Below are positions 14,980-24,000 of a DNA stretch of 64,000 nucleotides, one piece after another. Every line of letters starts with the position of its first letter. Within the stretch, counting starts at the first letter, position 1. Under the pieces are notes generated by a model, which made no database searches, was not told the DNA's origin, and saw nothing but the letters and a program-made list of their open reading frames with translations. This stretch comes from Acidobacteriaceae bacterium (GTDB lineage Bacteria; Acidobacteriota; Terriglobia; Terriglobales; Acidobacteriaceae). The stretch covers positions 37,110 to 101,109 of the forward strand of contig JASHRF010000118.1 of NCBI GenBank assembly GCA_030037545.1, read 5' to 3'. Both the position numbers and the translations under genes were made by a program.

Positions 14980-16608
14980 CTAGCGGTCCTTGTCTTTTTT
15001 ATCCTTATCTTTGTAGTGCTTCTCCTTGGGGGCTTTCTCTTTTTCGTGCCGGACTTTTCTTGCCCGCGGCGCCTTCTCACGGTGCTCCTTCTCGCGATGG
15101 TCTGCCGCGTGAGCAAAGCCCTTGCCGACATCCTTGCCGCCTCTGAGCGCGTCCTTCGACGCGCCGGCGCCAACCTTGCCCGCATCGCGTCCGCCGTGGG
15201 CCAAATCTGTTGCTCCGTGTCCGGCTACCGACGCCCTGCGCTCGCCTGCTAAGGCTCCGCGTTCCGCTCCCTGTACGGCTACGCCGGGCGCTGCTGCTGC
15301 AAATCCGCGCGCGGCCGGCGCGGCCGGAACACGCTCCGGCGCCGGGCGAACGGCAGGCATGGGGTGAGCTTCAGGCGCGGGCCGGGCTGCCGGTGCAGCG
15401 TAGGCATTGCGGCCGCGGTCCATTTCACCGGCGCGACTGTAATCGCCGCCACGCCCATAACCGCCGGCGGGACGATAGGGCACAGGCGCGCGGCCGAATG
15501 CCGGCCGGTAGCCGCTCACCCGGCGTCCGCCGCGGTTCCATCCGGCGTAGGCGCGCGGTCCGCCATGAGGATAGCCCCAGTCCGCCACCGTGCGGCTATC
15601 CGTAAAGTACGGAGAATGGTGGAAGAAGACAGCGTGTCCCAGCCAGCTCATCCCCCAGAGCGCCAGGCCGAATGGCGTGCGGTCAAATGCGCCCATGGCG
15701 ATGCCGGGACCGAAGCGCAGCGCGCCGCTGCCAAGAGCGCCCCCGGCTCGGCCGAAAAATGACCCCAGCGTGCCCATGAATGAAAATCCCGGATACGGCG
15801 AAATGGGAGCGCCGTAGGCCGACCAGGGGTTGTAGGCCGGCACATAAACGTACTGCGGCGTGGGCGGCGCGAGCTGAATTGCGCCCTGATCCTGCGTCAC
15901 CGTCTCCTGCGGCGAACTCTCGAGCGTTCCCGCTTGCTCTGCCCGCTGGCGCAGTGCCTGCACTGTCTGCATCACGTCCTGCGGCTGGTTGAAGTAGGCA
16001 TCGCCAAGCTGCGTGGTCCACTCCAGGTTCTGGTCCATCATCTGGAGCACCTGCGGGAACGCGGTCAGGCCCTTCACGCTCGGGTCCCAGTTCTGGCTAT
16101 CGGCGCCGGCGGCGACCTGACCGGGCGAGCCGTATCCCTGCGCCTGCATCTGCTGGAGCCACTGGTCCGCCGTAGCCACCTGCTCGGGATACGTCGAAGC
16201 CGTGAGGATCTGCGCCAGCAGTGCATCGGGGTAAAGTGCAATGGGAGCCAAAAGCTGCTCAAGCTGGCCGGGGCCGAGCGGCGCCTGTTGCGGAGCGTAC
16301 TGCTGCTCGCCCTGTGGCGGGTATTGCGCGCCGGGATTCTCCCCCGGTGCTGCGCCCGGGTACCCCGGCTGCTGTCCGTAAGCCGGCTGCGGATACTGCT
16401 GTGGTGGATTCTGGCCCTCAGGGTAGCCGTTTTGCTGCGCCGTTTGGGCGTGAGAGTACGTGCCGCCGGCAGTTAGAAAAATGATCGCGCTGCTAAGGAC
16501 TGCAGCCTTGAGAACCCGGATTGTGAATAGGGAGGAACGAATTGCATCATAACGGCCAAAACGCGCCGATTTCGATTTCGATGCCAAAATTTGGGCTCGT
16601 GGATTCAT
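14980..16608 (-). CDS. DUF3300 exported protein with charged C-terminal tail
   Basis: 542 residues from the ATG at 16608 (MNPRAQILASKSK); a longer frame exists but its extra 55 residues are Arg/Pro-rich. A hydrophobic export segment (AAVLSSAIIFLTAGG) is followed by a Q/P/Y-rich linker. The DUF3300 core has LLAPIALYPDALLAQILTAS, TYPEQVATADQWLQQ and VYVPAYNPWSAYG. A Gly/Arg/Tyr-rich region follows, then a tail dominated by Lys, Glu, Asp and His (KHYKDKDKKDKDR at the end). DUF3300 proteins are periplasmic or surface proteins of unknown function. The tail could bind nucleic acid or polyanions, which is speculation. Confidence 0.82.
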   Translation of the reverse strand: MNPRAQILASKSKSARFGRYDAIRSSLFTIRVLKAAVLSSAIIFLTAGGTYSHAQTAQQNGYPEGQNPPQQYPQPAYGQQPGYPGAAPGENPGAQYPPQGEQQYAPQQAPLGPGQLEQLLAPIALYPDALLAQILTASTYPEQVATADQWLQQMQAQGYGSPGQVAAGADSQNWDPSVKGLTAFPQVLQMMDQNLEWTTQLGDAYFNQPQDVMQTVQALRQRAEQAGTLESSPQETVTQDQGAIQLAPPTPQYVYVPAYNPWSAYGAPISPYPGFSFMGTLGSFFGRAGGALGSGALRFGPGIAMGAFDRTPFGLALWGMSWLGHAVFFHHSPYFTDSRTVADWGYPHGGPRAYAGWNRGGRRVSGYRPAFGRAPVPYRPAGGYGRGGDYSRAGEMDRGRNAYAAPAARPAPEAHPMPAVRPAPERVPAAPAARGFAAAAPGVAVQGAERGALAGERRASVAGHGATDLAHGGRDAGKVGAGASKDALRGGKDVGKGFAHAADHREKEHREKAPRARKVRHEKEKAPKEKHYKDKDKKDKDR

Positions 16609-16855
16609 AGCTCCGTCTCGGGCGCTCGCCCCGGGCGGGCCGCTGCCGAAGCGCCGGAAACGAGCCAGTTCAGGCCCAAAACAGAAGGCCCGCGGCCATC
16701 CTTCCAAACTCCGGCGCTGGTCACAAGCGCAAGCTCCGGGGAAGGCTCCAGGTGAGATGCGGGCTCGGCGCATGAGTTTTCTCGCCGGCGGAATGCCTGG
16801 TTTCGATGAGAATATAAGCCCAAGAGCGGAATGGATTTAGGCGAAACCCCTCGCG

Positions 16856-18007
16856 CTAATCGCCGAACTCCAGCTCGTCGAAGCGCCGCCACTTGTAAAT
16901 CGCCACGGAGGCGATCCAGCTCAGCGCGAACAGACCGACGATGCAATAGCCCAACGTGCCGAAGTTTTCGTTGAGGCGGCGGATCAGGCCCCAGAAAACT
17001 CCGTTCAACCCGAATTGGCCGGCCAGCAGCCCCAGCACCTCGATTCCGCCCACCCCCAGCGCCACGGCCACGGAGACAAACGTGATGGTCAGATTGTAGT
17101 AGAGCTTGCGCACCGGCTTCATGAACGCCCAACCGTAGGCGCCCAGCATGAGAATGTTGTCGGTGGTGTCGATGAGTGACATGCCGGCGGCAAAGAGCAG
17201 CGGGAAGGCCAGGATGGACCACATCGGTAATCCTTTCGACGCTTCCGCCGCGGAGATGCCCAGCAATCCGATCTCGGTGGCCGTATCGAATCCGAGCCCG
17301 AAGAGCACGCCCAGCGGATACATGTGCCAACTGCGCCGGATCATGGCGAACATGGGCCGGAACAGCCGCGACAGGAAGCCGCGATCGGCGAGCAGCATGT
17401 CGAAATCTTCATCAACATACGGCGCGCCGTTGCGCACGCGCACAAAGGCGCGATAGATCGACAGCAGCACAACGATGTTCACCGCCGCGATGGCAAAGAG
17501 GAACAGACTGGAAACCAGCGTGCCGATGACGCCGCCGATGGCCCGCGCCGCGTCCATGCGATGCTGCAGCGCGAGGGCTGTGGCCGCAATGCCGGCTGAG
17601 CCCAGCACCACGATGGTCGAGTGGCCGAGCGAGAACATGAATCCCACGCCGACCGGGCGCTTGCCCTGCTGCATCAGTTTGCGGGTCACGTTGTCGATGG
17701 CCGCAATATGGTCGGCGTCGACCGCGTGGCGCAGCCCGAAGCTGTAGGCCAGCAGCGCCGTGCCCAGCAGCAGCGGAAAGTGACGGAAGGCGAGCACCGC
17801 CCACAGCCATGCGGCTAGGTTAAAGGCAAACAGGATGGAATAAATGCCGACGACTTTGCCGCGCAGGTTAGCGGACGCGTCGTTGAAAAGGCCGAGCAGG
17901 CCGGAGGATTTGGACGCGTGCGGGTGCGATGGGAGTTTCCGCGCCTGGAGCGTCTCTGCCAGGCCGCTGGTCGTTTGTTCACTCGGGGCGGGCAAATTTG
18001 CTCCCAT
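16856..18007 (-). CDS. NiCoT-family nickel/cobalt transporter
   Basis: 383 residues with about eight membrane segments. The family signature HAVDADHIAAIDNVTRKLM in the second helix carries the HX4DH metal site, and further signatures LGHSTIVVLGSAG and GLGFDTATEIGLLGIS are present. NiCoT permeases (HoxN, NixA, NhlF) bring Ni2+ or Co2+ across the inner membrane at high affinity for urease, hydrogenase or cobalamin. No such enzyme is in the window, so the preferred metal cannot be told. A small exported-peptide gene lies 78 bases upstream on the same strand and is probably cotranscribed. No cobalamin riboswitch was recognised. Confidence 0.92.
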   Translation of the reverse strand: MGANLPAPSEQTTSGLAETLQARKLPSHPHASKSSGLLGLFNDASANLRGKVVGIYSILFAFNLAAWLWAVLAFRHFPLLLGTALLAYSFGLRHAVDADHIAAIDNVTRKLMQQGKRPVGVGFMFSLGHSTIVVLGSAGIAATALALQHRMDAARAIGGVIGTLVSSLFLFAIAAVNIVVLLSIYRAFVRVRNGAPYVDEDFDMLLADRGFLSRLFRPMFAMIRRSWHMYPLGVLFGLGFDTATEIGLLGISAAEASKGLPMWSILAFPLLFAAGMSLIDTTDNILMLGAYGWAFMKPVRKLYYNLTITFVSVAVALGVGGIEVLGLLAGQFGLNGVFWGLIRRLNENFGTLGYCIVGLFALSWIASVAIYKWRRFDELEFGD

Positions 18008-18085
18008 CTGAGACCTTGGCGGCGCATATTTCCGGGATGTGGCCGCGGCCCAGGTATTTACGATGATACCATTCTGGAATTTGTG

Positions 18086-18361
18086 CTACCAGCGCGGGCG
18101 GGGAAATTGCATGAACGCCGGAATCGGCTTTGCGGCTGGAGGCTGGCTTCGCGGCTCCGGGGCCATCTTCCGCTCGTCCCTTGGGGGACGGGAATGCCCG
18201 GCGATTTCGACGATTGCCGTGTTCGGCGCATATGGCTCCAGGACAATCGTCTCGCCGTTGCGGTCGAGTTCCAGGCACTGGCAGGGTTCTGCGCGCGGCA
18301 GGCAAATGGAAGTCAGCGCGATTCCGGCAATCAGCGCAAGAAACTCTGAAGGCGTTCGCAT
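18086..18361 (-). CDS. Small exported protein upstream of the NiCoT gene
   Basis: 91 residues: MRTPSEFLALIAGIALTSIC forms a signal peptide and is followed by PCQCLELD, a short acidic/hydrophobic core, and a Pro/Arg/Lys-rich C-terminus. A strong AGGAG ribosome-binding site stands 9 bases before the ATG, supporting a real gene. Two cysteines in PCQC after the signal peptide could bind metal or form a disulfide. No family is recognised. Position suggests a possible link with metal uptake, which is inference only. The preceding 18362-18568 holds the probable promoter region and no other gene. Confidence 0.6.
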   Translation of the reverse strand: MRTPSEFLALIAGIALTSICLPRAEPCQCLELDRNGETIVLEPYAPNTAIVEIAGHSRPPRDERKMAPEPRSQPPAAKPIPAFMQFPRPRW

Positions 18362-18568
18362 TGAGTGAATCTCCTCTTAACCTAAGAAGTGCCGATTGTA
18401 GAACTTCCCGGCAACCTTCGCGACCGGCGATGGCCTGAGGTTGGCCTGACTGGCGATAAGCATGTTAGCTGGATAAGAGAGAGCCGATTCAACAAAGACA
18501 GCGAGTTAGCGGTGGTAGAGGCTCATCCAGACCTTTCATTTCTCCTTGGTTAGGGCGAAGGTGGGCCA

Positions 18569-20449
18569 TTACTGTTTCTTTTCCGCTGGCGGCGCCGCAC
18601 AGGGACTTCCGCCGCATAGCGCGCCAGTAATCCCTTTGCCTTCGGTGATGGTATAGATGAGGTCCACCGCGGGCAGCTTGATGGTTTCTTTGGCGCCTGA
18701 AGGCCAGTGAATCTCCACGGTTCCGGGATCCGTGGCGTCGCCCAGGCCAAAGTGCAGCCGCCGGTCATTGGCCCCGATGTAACTGCCGCTGGCCAGCACG
18801 TCGCGGCGCTGGCGCATGCCGTTGGCGGTCAGATAGGCCGTGGCGCAGGTGGCGTCGCGCGGGCTTTTCCTGCCGGTTTTTGGGTTCACTCCCCCCACCA
18901 GCTTCAGCTCCACCCAATGATGATGGTCGGGGCTTACATCGCGCAGCAGCACCGGCGGACCATCGACGGGATTGATGACCACATCGATCTTGCCGTCGTT
19001 GAACAAGTCGCCGAAGGCCGCTCCGCGCGCGGGAATCACGTCCGCCAGTCCTGAGCCCACGACCGGCGGAACGTATTCAAACTTGCGCCCCTTGCCGTGC
19101 GGGTCAGGCACGTTGCGGAAGTACAGTGGCCGCTCCGCAAACGATGTACCCCAGGGATGCTGATCCACCTGCGGATAGACGTGCCCGTTGACCATAAACA
19201 GGTCGAGCCAGCCGTCGTTATCGAAGTCGAAGAAGCCGTCGCCCCAGCCCACGAACGGAATAGTGGGCTGCGCCACTCCGGCCCTGTAGCTCACGTCGGT
19301 AAAGCTGGCGTCGCCGTCGTTATGGAAGAGAACCTTGTAGTCGTCGCCGAAGTCGGTAACGAAAAAGTCGAGCAGGCCATTGTTCTCGTAGTCGCCGACG
19401 GCAATGCCCATGGACGCGATCTCGCGCCCATCCGCATTTAACGCAAAGCCCGATAGATAACTATCGTCCTCGAACGTCCCGTCGCCTTTATTCATGTAGA
19501 GAAAATTGGGTTCCGAGTCGTTACCCACCACCAGGTCGGGCCTGCCATCGCCGTCGAGGTCCACAAAGATGGCCGTGAAGCCGTAATAGCGATTCTTGTC
19601 TTCCACGCCGGCTTTCGCGGTCACATCGGTAAATGTGCCGTCGCCGTTGTTGTGAAACAGATGGTCGGGCTCACCCTCTAACCCGCGTGGGCCGCAGTTC
19701 ACCGCCACGCCGCGATATTGGCAAAAAGCGTAGCCAACCGCCTTGCTGCCGCCAACGGGCAGATTGTTGCGGTCGAAATGCACGTAGCCGGAAACATACA
19801 GATCGAGCAGGCCGTCGCCGTCGTAATCGCCCCAGGCCGAGCCGGTGGACCAGTTACCCAACTGCACGCCGGCTTTCTCGGCTACGTCGGTAAATGTTCC
19901 GTTGTGGTTGTTGTGGTACAGCCGGTTCTTGCCGTAGTTCCCTACGAAGAGGTCGGGCCACCCGTCATTGTCGTAATCGGCCACCGAGCATCCGTAACCC
20001 CAGCGGTCGTTGGCGACCCCAGCCGGAATTGCAACATTGGTAAAGGTTCCGTCGTGGTTGTTGTGGAACAGGGCGGCGTGCGGCGGTTCTTCCTTGCCGT
20101 CCAACGCGTCAAAAGTCGAGCCGTTGACCAAGTAAATGTCGAGCCAACCATCGTTGTCGTAATCGAGCAGGCAGACGCCCGACCCGTTGGTCTCAACAAT
20201 GAAGTTCTTCTCAGGCGAGCCCATTTTGTGGCGCCAGCCGGAGAGCCCGGCCTGCTTAGTGATGTCCTCGAACATCACCGTTCCCTTGTCCACAAATCCG
20301 CCCGCGGTGATGGGCCGGTGCTGCGCGTCGTACTCCGGGGTAGCCGCCGCCCCTGAGGCAATACCACCCATGCCGGCTTGCTGTGCGTGCCCAGGCATAA
20401 GCACAAGGAGCACAAAAGAAACAGCAAACAGCAAATTGCGACCCTGCAA
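18569..20449 (-). CDS. FG-GAP/VCBS repeat protein with ASPIC/UnbV domain (CRTAC1-like)
   Basis: 626 residues with a signal peptide (LLFAVSFVLLVLMPGHAQQ). Multiple FG-GAP/VCBS blades follow, each with Ca2+-binding-like repeats such as DYDNDGWLDIYLVNGS, DYDNDGWPDLFVGNYG and DLDGDGRPDLVVGNDS; they form a secreted beta-propeller. The C-terminus has the ASPIC/UnbV pattern RLHFGLGDATDPGTVEIHWP followed by SGAKETIK. Such proteins are extracellular, often involved in adhesion or carbohydrate binding, and common in Acidobacteriota. It stands alone, divergently from the chemotaxis operon. Confidence 0.92.
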   Translation of the reverse strand: MQGRNLLFAVSFVLLVLMPGHAQQAGMGGIASGAAATPEYDAQHRPITAGGFVDKGTVMFEDITKQAGLSGWRHKMGSPEKNFIVETNGSGVCLLDYDNDGWLDIYLVNGSTFDALDGKEEPPHAALFHNNHDGTFTNVAIPAGVANDRWGYGCSVADYDNDGWPDLFVGNYGKNRLYHNNHNGTFTDVAEKAGVQLGNWSTGSAWGDYDGDGLLDLYVSGYVHFDRNNLPVGGSKAVGYAFCQYRGVAVNCGPRGLEGEPDHLFHNNGDGTFTDVTAKAGVEDKNRYYGFTAIFVDLDGDGRPDLVVGNDSEPNFLYMNKGDGTFEDDSYLSGFALNADGREIASMGIAVGDYENNGLLDFFVTDFGDDYKVLFHNDGDASFTDVSYRAGVAQPTIPFVGWGDGFFDFDNDGWLDLFMVNGHVYPQVDQHPWGTSFAERPLYFRNVPDPHGKGRKFEYVPPVVGSGLADVIPARGAAFGDLFNDGKIDVVINPVDGPPVLLRDVSPDHHHWVELKLVGGVNPKTGRKSPRDATCATAYLTANGMRQRRDVLASGSYIGANDRRLHFGLGDATDPGTVEIHWPSGAKETIKLPAVDLIYTITEGKGITGALCGGSPCAAPPAEKKQ

Positions 20450-20825
20450 CGTTACATCCTCAAGTTCCGTAATTGCTCAAGCTCTGTGTTTGTTGAATTA
20501 TAGCAGTCCGTCAAATTGGGGATGCGCGGTGTGCATGTTCGAAGATTTGGCCGCGGACGCAGAGGCCGGCCAACGCGAGGGATGGTGGCCGAGCGGCGCG
20601 TGGAGACGAATAGCGCCCCTGAGGGCATGTGGCAACGAGACAATTGCACCTCTACTGCGCCAATTCGGAGAAAAACTCACGGGATTGCGGCCCGCGCCGA
20701 TAGAGGGATTGTCTGACTGCCCGACGCATTGACTTATTCCACGGCACGGCGGAGTGGAACAAGGTGCTGAGAAATTTACGCTCAATCGGCCCCGAAAAGC
20801 CGACTGCATTCGGGGGAGGAAGTGC
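20450..20825. promoter_or_regulatory. Intergenic region between divergent FG-GAP gene and chemotaxis operon
   Basis: These 376 bases separate two divergently read units and must hold both promoters. No sigma-28 or sigma-54 consensus was convincing. The cheA ribosome-binding site GGAGG at 20815-20819 with six bases to the ATG at 20826 decides that start over an in-frame ATG at 20754. A weak inverted repeat TTCCAC/GTGGAA at 20735-20757 is the only structure seen. Confidence 0.4.
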
Positions 20826-23420
20826 ATGCAGGAAGATCAGGACGTGATCCGTGAATTTCTGGTCGAGAGTCACGAGAACCTATCGCGCCTCGATCAGGAT
20901 CTGGTGGAATTGGAGACACATCCGACAGACGCCGCACTACTGGCCAGCATTTTCCGCACCATCCACACCATCAAGGGAACTTGCGGCTTCTTTGCTTTTT
21001 CGACTCTGGAAAAGATCACCCACCAGGCTGAAAGCCTCCTGAGCCAGTTGCGCGATGGGCAGCGGGAGCTTAGTCCATCCCTGGTGTCTATGATCCTGGA
21101 AACCGTAGACGCCACACGCAAGGTGCTGGCCTCGATCGAAGCTACTGGGGAAGAAGGGCCGGAGCCGTTTGACGATTTGACGGAACGTTTGCGTCTGGCA
21201 GCGCAAAGCCCGGCCGGCAACGAGAGGCGTCCGGGCAAGGAAAAGCAGCGCGCCTCCACCAGAAAAGGCCGGGCGGCAACGGTTCCGGCGGAGCCAGCGA
21301 GAAAAGCAAGGCCCGAAGAGGATGCGACCAAATCTTCGGCCGTGGCGGACGCCAATATCCGCGTGGGCGTGGTGCTGCTGGATAAGCTGATGGACCTGGT
21401 CGGGGAGTTGGTGCTGACTCGCAATCAGATCCTGCAGTTCAACACCGAGCGCGAGGATGCTGCGCTGAGCGCGACCTCGCAGCGGCTCAACCTGATCACC
21501 ACGGAGCTGCAGGAAAGCGTGATGAAGACGCGCATGCAGCCCATCGGCATGGTCTGGAATAAGCTGCCGCGCGTGGTGCGCGACATGGCCGTGGCGCTCG
21601 ACAAGCAGATCCGGCTGGAGATGGACGGCGCCGAGACGGAATTAGACCGAACCATCATCGAAGCCATCAAAGACCCGCTGGTTCACCTGGTACGCAACTC
21701 GTGCGATCACGGCATCGAAGCGCCTGGCGTGCGCCAGCGCGCCGGCAAACCCCTCCAGGGGACGCTGACTCTGCGCGCCTATCACGAAGGCGGGCAGGTC
21801 AACATCGAAATCGGCGACGATGGGGCAGGCATTGACGTTGCCGAAGTCAGGCGGCTAGCCATCGAGAAAGGGCTTCTGCAATCCGATGCGGCCCAGAAGC
21901 TGAGCGATCGCGAGGCGCTGAACCTGATCTTTCAACCGGGATTTTCTACAGCCCAAACCGTCACCAACGTCTCCGGGCGTGGCGTGGGCATGGACGTTGT
22001 GAAGTCCAACATCGAAAAGATCGGCGGGATTGTGGATGTATTCAGCCGTCCCGGCCAGGGCACCACCGTCAAGCTCAAGATTCCGCTCACGCTGGCCATT
22101 ATTCCCGGGCTGGTGGTCACCAGCGGCGGAGAGCGGTTTGTGATCCCCCAGGTCAGCCTGCTCGAGTTGATTCGCCTGGAAGGAGACTCTTCCGATAAGC
22201 ACATTGAGCGCGTGCACGGAGCGCCGGTGTACCGGCGCCGCGGAAGCCTGTTGCCCATCGCCTATCTTAACCAGGTATTGGGACTCCAACCGGCGGAGAA
22301 GGCCGCGGCACTGAACATGGTGGTGCTGCAGGCCGAGGACCGGCAGTTCGGGCTGGTGGTGGACGGTATCAACGACACCCAGGAGATCGTGGTCAAGCCG
22401 CTGGGCAAGCAGTTGAAGGGGCTTACCGTCTACGCGGGCGCGACAATCATGGGCGATGGACGGGTGGCCCTGATCCTCGATGTGCTCGGTATCGGGCAAC
22501 ATTCCGGGGTGCTTTCCGAATCCAGAGAACAGGCGCGCGGCGCGGCGGAGCAAAGGACCAGGGCGCGGATCGACCAGCAGCGGCTTCTTCTGTTCCGCGC
22601 GGGAGCCTTCGAACGCCTGGTCCTGCCTCTATCGCTGGTTGCGAGGCTGGAAGAGTTCCCTCGATCCTCCATCGAGAGCGCGGGCGGATGCCAAGCCGTG
22701 CAGTATCGAAACCAAATCCTTCCTCTGGTTCTTCTCGAGAACGTGCTCGAGTTCGGCGGGAAGGGTGCGGAGCCGGCGGCCGACCCGGTCCAGGTGGTCG
22801 TCATCAACGACGGCGACCGCAGTATCGGGCTGGAAGTCGACCAGATTCTGGATGTCGCGGAAGAGGAGGTCAACGTTCGCCAGAGCTCGCCGCGTAAAGG
22901 CCTTCTAGGCTCGGGCGTGGTGGGCAAGCGGGTGGCCGATTTCCTCGATCTCAATTATGTACTGAGCGCACCCGCCGGGTACTGGTTCCGCGGCCAGCAT
23001 GGATCGGACCGCGGGAAGAATGTCCTGATTGCGGAGGAGTCGCCGTTCGCACGGGGGCTGATCCGAAGCAGCCTCGAGATGGCGGGGCACCGGGTCATCG
23101 AGGCCGCGAATCTGGACACCGCAATCCGCGCGCTGGAGCAGCGCCCGGTGGATGTGATCGTGGCGGCGTTGGATCTTCCGCCCCAAGGCAGTTCCGCGCT
23201 CCGAGCCGCCATGGACTGCCGGCCGGAGTGGAAGGAGATCCCTCTGCTCGCGCTAACCGAGTCGCCCGAACGGCTGCGGGAGCTTGCCGGCCAGGCGCCG
23301 AATTTCGACGACTGCCAGTCCGAACGCGACCTGGATGCCGTGCTCGAGGCAGTGGAGCGGCTGGCTTCGGCCCGGAACGCCGTCCAGGTTGCGCCGTTGT
23401 GCGCGGGAAAGGAGAGTTGA
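20826..23420 (+). CDS. cheA: Chemotaxis histidine kinase CheA with two CheW-like domains and a degenerate receiver
   Basis: 864 residues. Domain order: HPt (H47 in IFRTIHTIKGTCGFF), a charged linker without a visible P2 domain, dimerisation helices (VVLLDKLMDLVGELVLTRNQ), HATPase (HLVRNSCDHGIE, GDDGAGID, GRGVGMDVV), a CheW-like regulatory domain (about 410-550), a second CheW-like domain (about 578-716), and a receiver-like domain (about 728-855). In the receiver, LIAEESPFAR keeps an acidic pair, but the usual phosphoacceptor Asp position reads Ala (VIVAALDLP) and no switch Lys is evident. It phosphorylates CheY and CheB in response to receptors. It heads the operon; cheW starts 3 bases after its stop. 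Confidence 0.94.
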   Translation: MQEDQDVIREFLVESHENLSRLDQDLVELETHPTDAALLASIFRTIHTIKGTCGFFAFSTLEKITHQAESLLSQLRDGQRELSPSLVSMILETVDATRKVLASIEATGEEGPEPFDDLTERLRLAAQSPAGNERRPGKEKQRASTRKGRAATVPAEPARKARPEEDATKSSAVADANIRVGVVLLDKLMDLVGELVLTRNQILQFNTEREDAALSATSQRLNLITTELQESVMKTRMQPIGMVWNKLPRVVRDMAVALDKQIRLEMDGAETELDRTIIEAIKDPLVHLVRNSCDHGIEAPGVRQRAGKPLQGTLTLRAYHEGGQVNIEIGDDGAGIDVAEVRRLAIEKGLLQSDAAQKLSDREALNLIFQPGFSTAQTVTNVSGRGVGMDVVKSNIEKIGGIVDVFSRPGQGTTVKLKIPLTLAIIPGLVVTSGGERFVIPQVSLLELIRLEGDSSDKHIERVHGAPVYRRRGSLLPIAYLNQVLGLQPAEKAAALNMVVLQAEDRQFGLVVDGINDTQEIVVKPLGKQLKGLTVYAGATIMGDGRVALILDVLGIGQHSGVLSESREQARGAAEQRTRARIDQQRLLLFRAGAFERLVLPLSLVARLEEFPRSSIESAGGCQAVQYRNQILPLVLLENVLEFGGKGAEPAADPVQVVVINDGDRSIGLEVDQILDVAEEEVNVRQSSPRKGLLGSGVVGKRVADFLDLNYVLSAPAGYWFRGQHGSDRGKNVLIAEESPFARGLIRSSLEMAGHRVIEAANLDTAIRALEQRPVDVIVAALDLPPQGSSALRAAMDCRPEWKEIPLLALTESPERLRELAGQAPNFDDCQSERDLDAVLEAVERLASARNAVQVAPLCAGKES

Positions 23421-23423
23421 GCG

Positions 23424-23906
23424 ATGGCGACCGATGCATGGACCGCGAAGACGGGCGGGCCGCAGAAGAGCAACCAGTTCGCCACTTTTTTCGTGGCCGA
23501 TCTGTTCTTTGGAGTGGACGTTCTTTGCGTCCAGGAGGTGCTGCGCTCCCAGCAGATGACCAACGTGCCCAAAGCGCCCGAGGTCATCGAGGGGCTGATC
23601 AACCTGCGCGGGCAGATCGTCACGGCTATCGACATGCGGCGCCGGCTCGAGTTGCCGCCGCGCGGCAACGGCAAGACGCCGATGAACATGGTGGTGCGCA
23701 CCGAAGACGGCGCGGTCAGTTTACTGGTGGACGAAATCGGCGACGTGCTCGACGTGGACAGCGCCACCTGGGAACGCACGCCGGAGAGCCTGGCCGGCTC
23801 CGCGCGCGAACTGATCTGCGGCGTCTACAAGCTCAAAGACAGATTGCTGCTGGTTCTCGACACCGACAAGACAGTGGAGATTGCCGCGGCCATGGGCAGT
23901 GCCTAG
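23424..23906 (+). CDS. cheW: Chemotaxis coupling protein CheW
   Basis: 160 residues forming a single CheW domain: FFVADLFFGVDVLCVQEVLR, then INLRGQIVTAIDMRRRL and LLVDEIGDVLDVD. It links CheA to chemoreceptors under the membrane or in cytoplasmic arrays. A GGAGAG ribosome-binding site precedes the ATG, which is 3 bases past the cheA stop. Conserved Gly/Arg in LRGQIV are kept, so it should be functional. Confidence 0.94.
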   Translation: MATDAWTAKTGGPQKSNQFATFFVADLFFGVDVLCVQEVLRSQQMTNVPKAPEVIEGLINLRGQIVTAIDMRRRLELPPRGNGKTPMNMVVRTEDGAVSLLVDEIGDVLDVDSATWERTPESLAGSARELICGVYKLKDRLLLVLDTDKTVEIAAAMGSA

Positions 23907-24000
23907 TCCGGCGCGGCGCGAACGGCCCGAAGCTTGAGCCGGGATTGGGATTGCACGCCGGCGAAGGCGCAATGAAAAGGACAGGAGAAAGGAGAAGGCA

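Noticed and set aside
20630..20655. Sigma-54-like TGGCAAC...TTGC before cheA
   Set aside because: The GG-to-GC distance is 13 rather than 10 bases.
21855..22553. Reverse frame across cheA
   Set aside because: Shadow of the CheW-like region.
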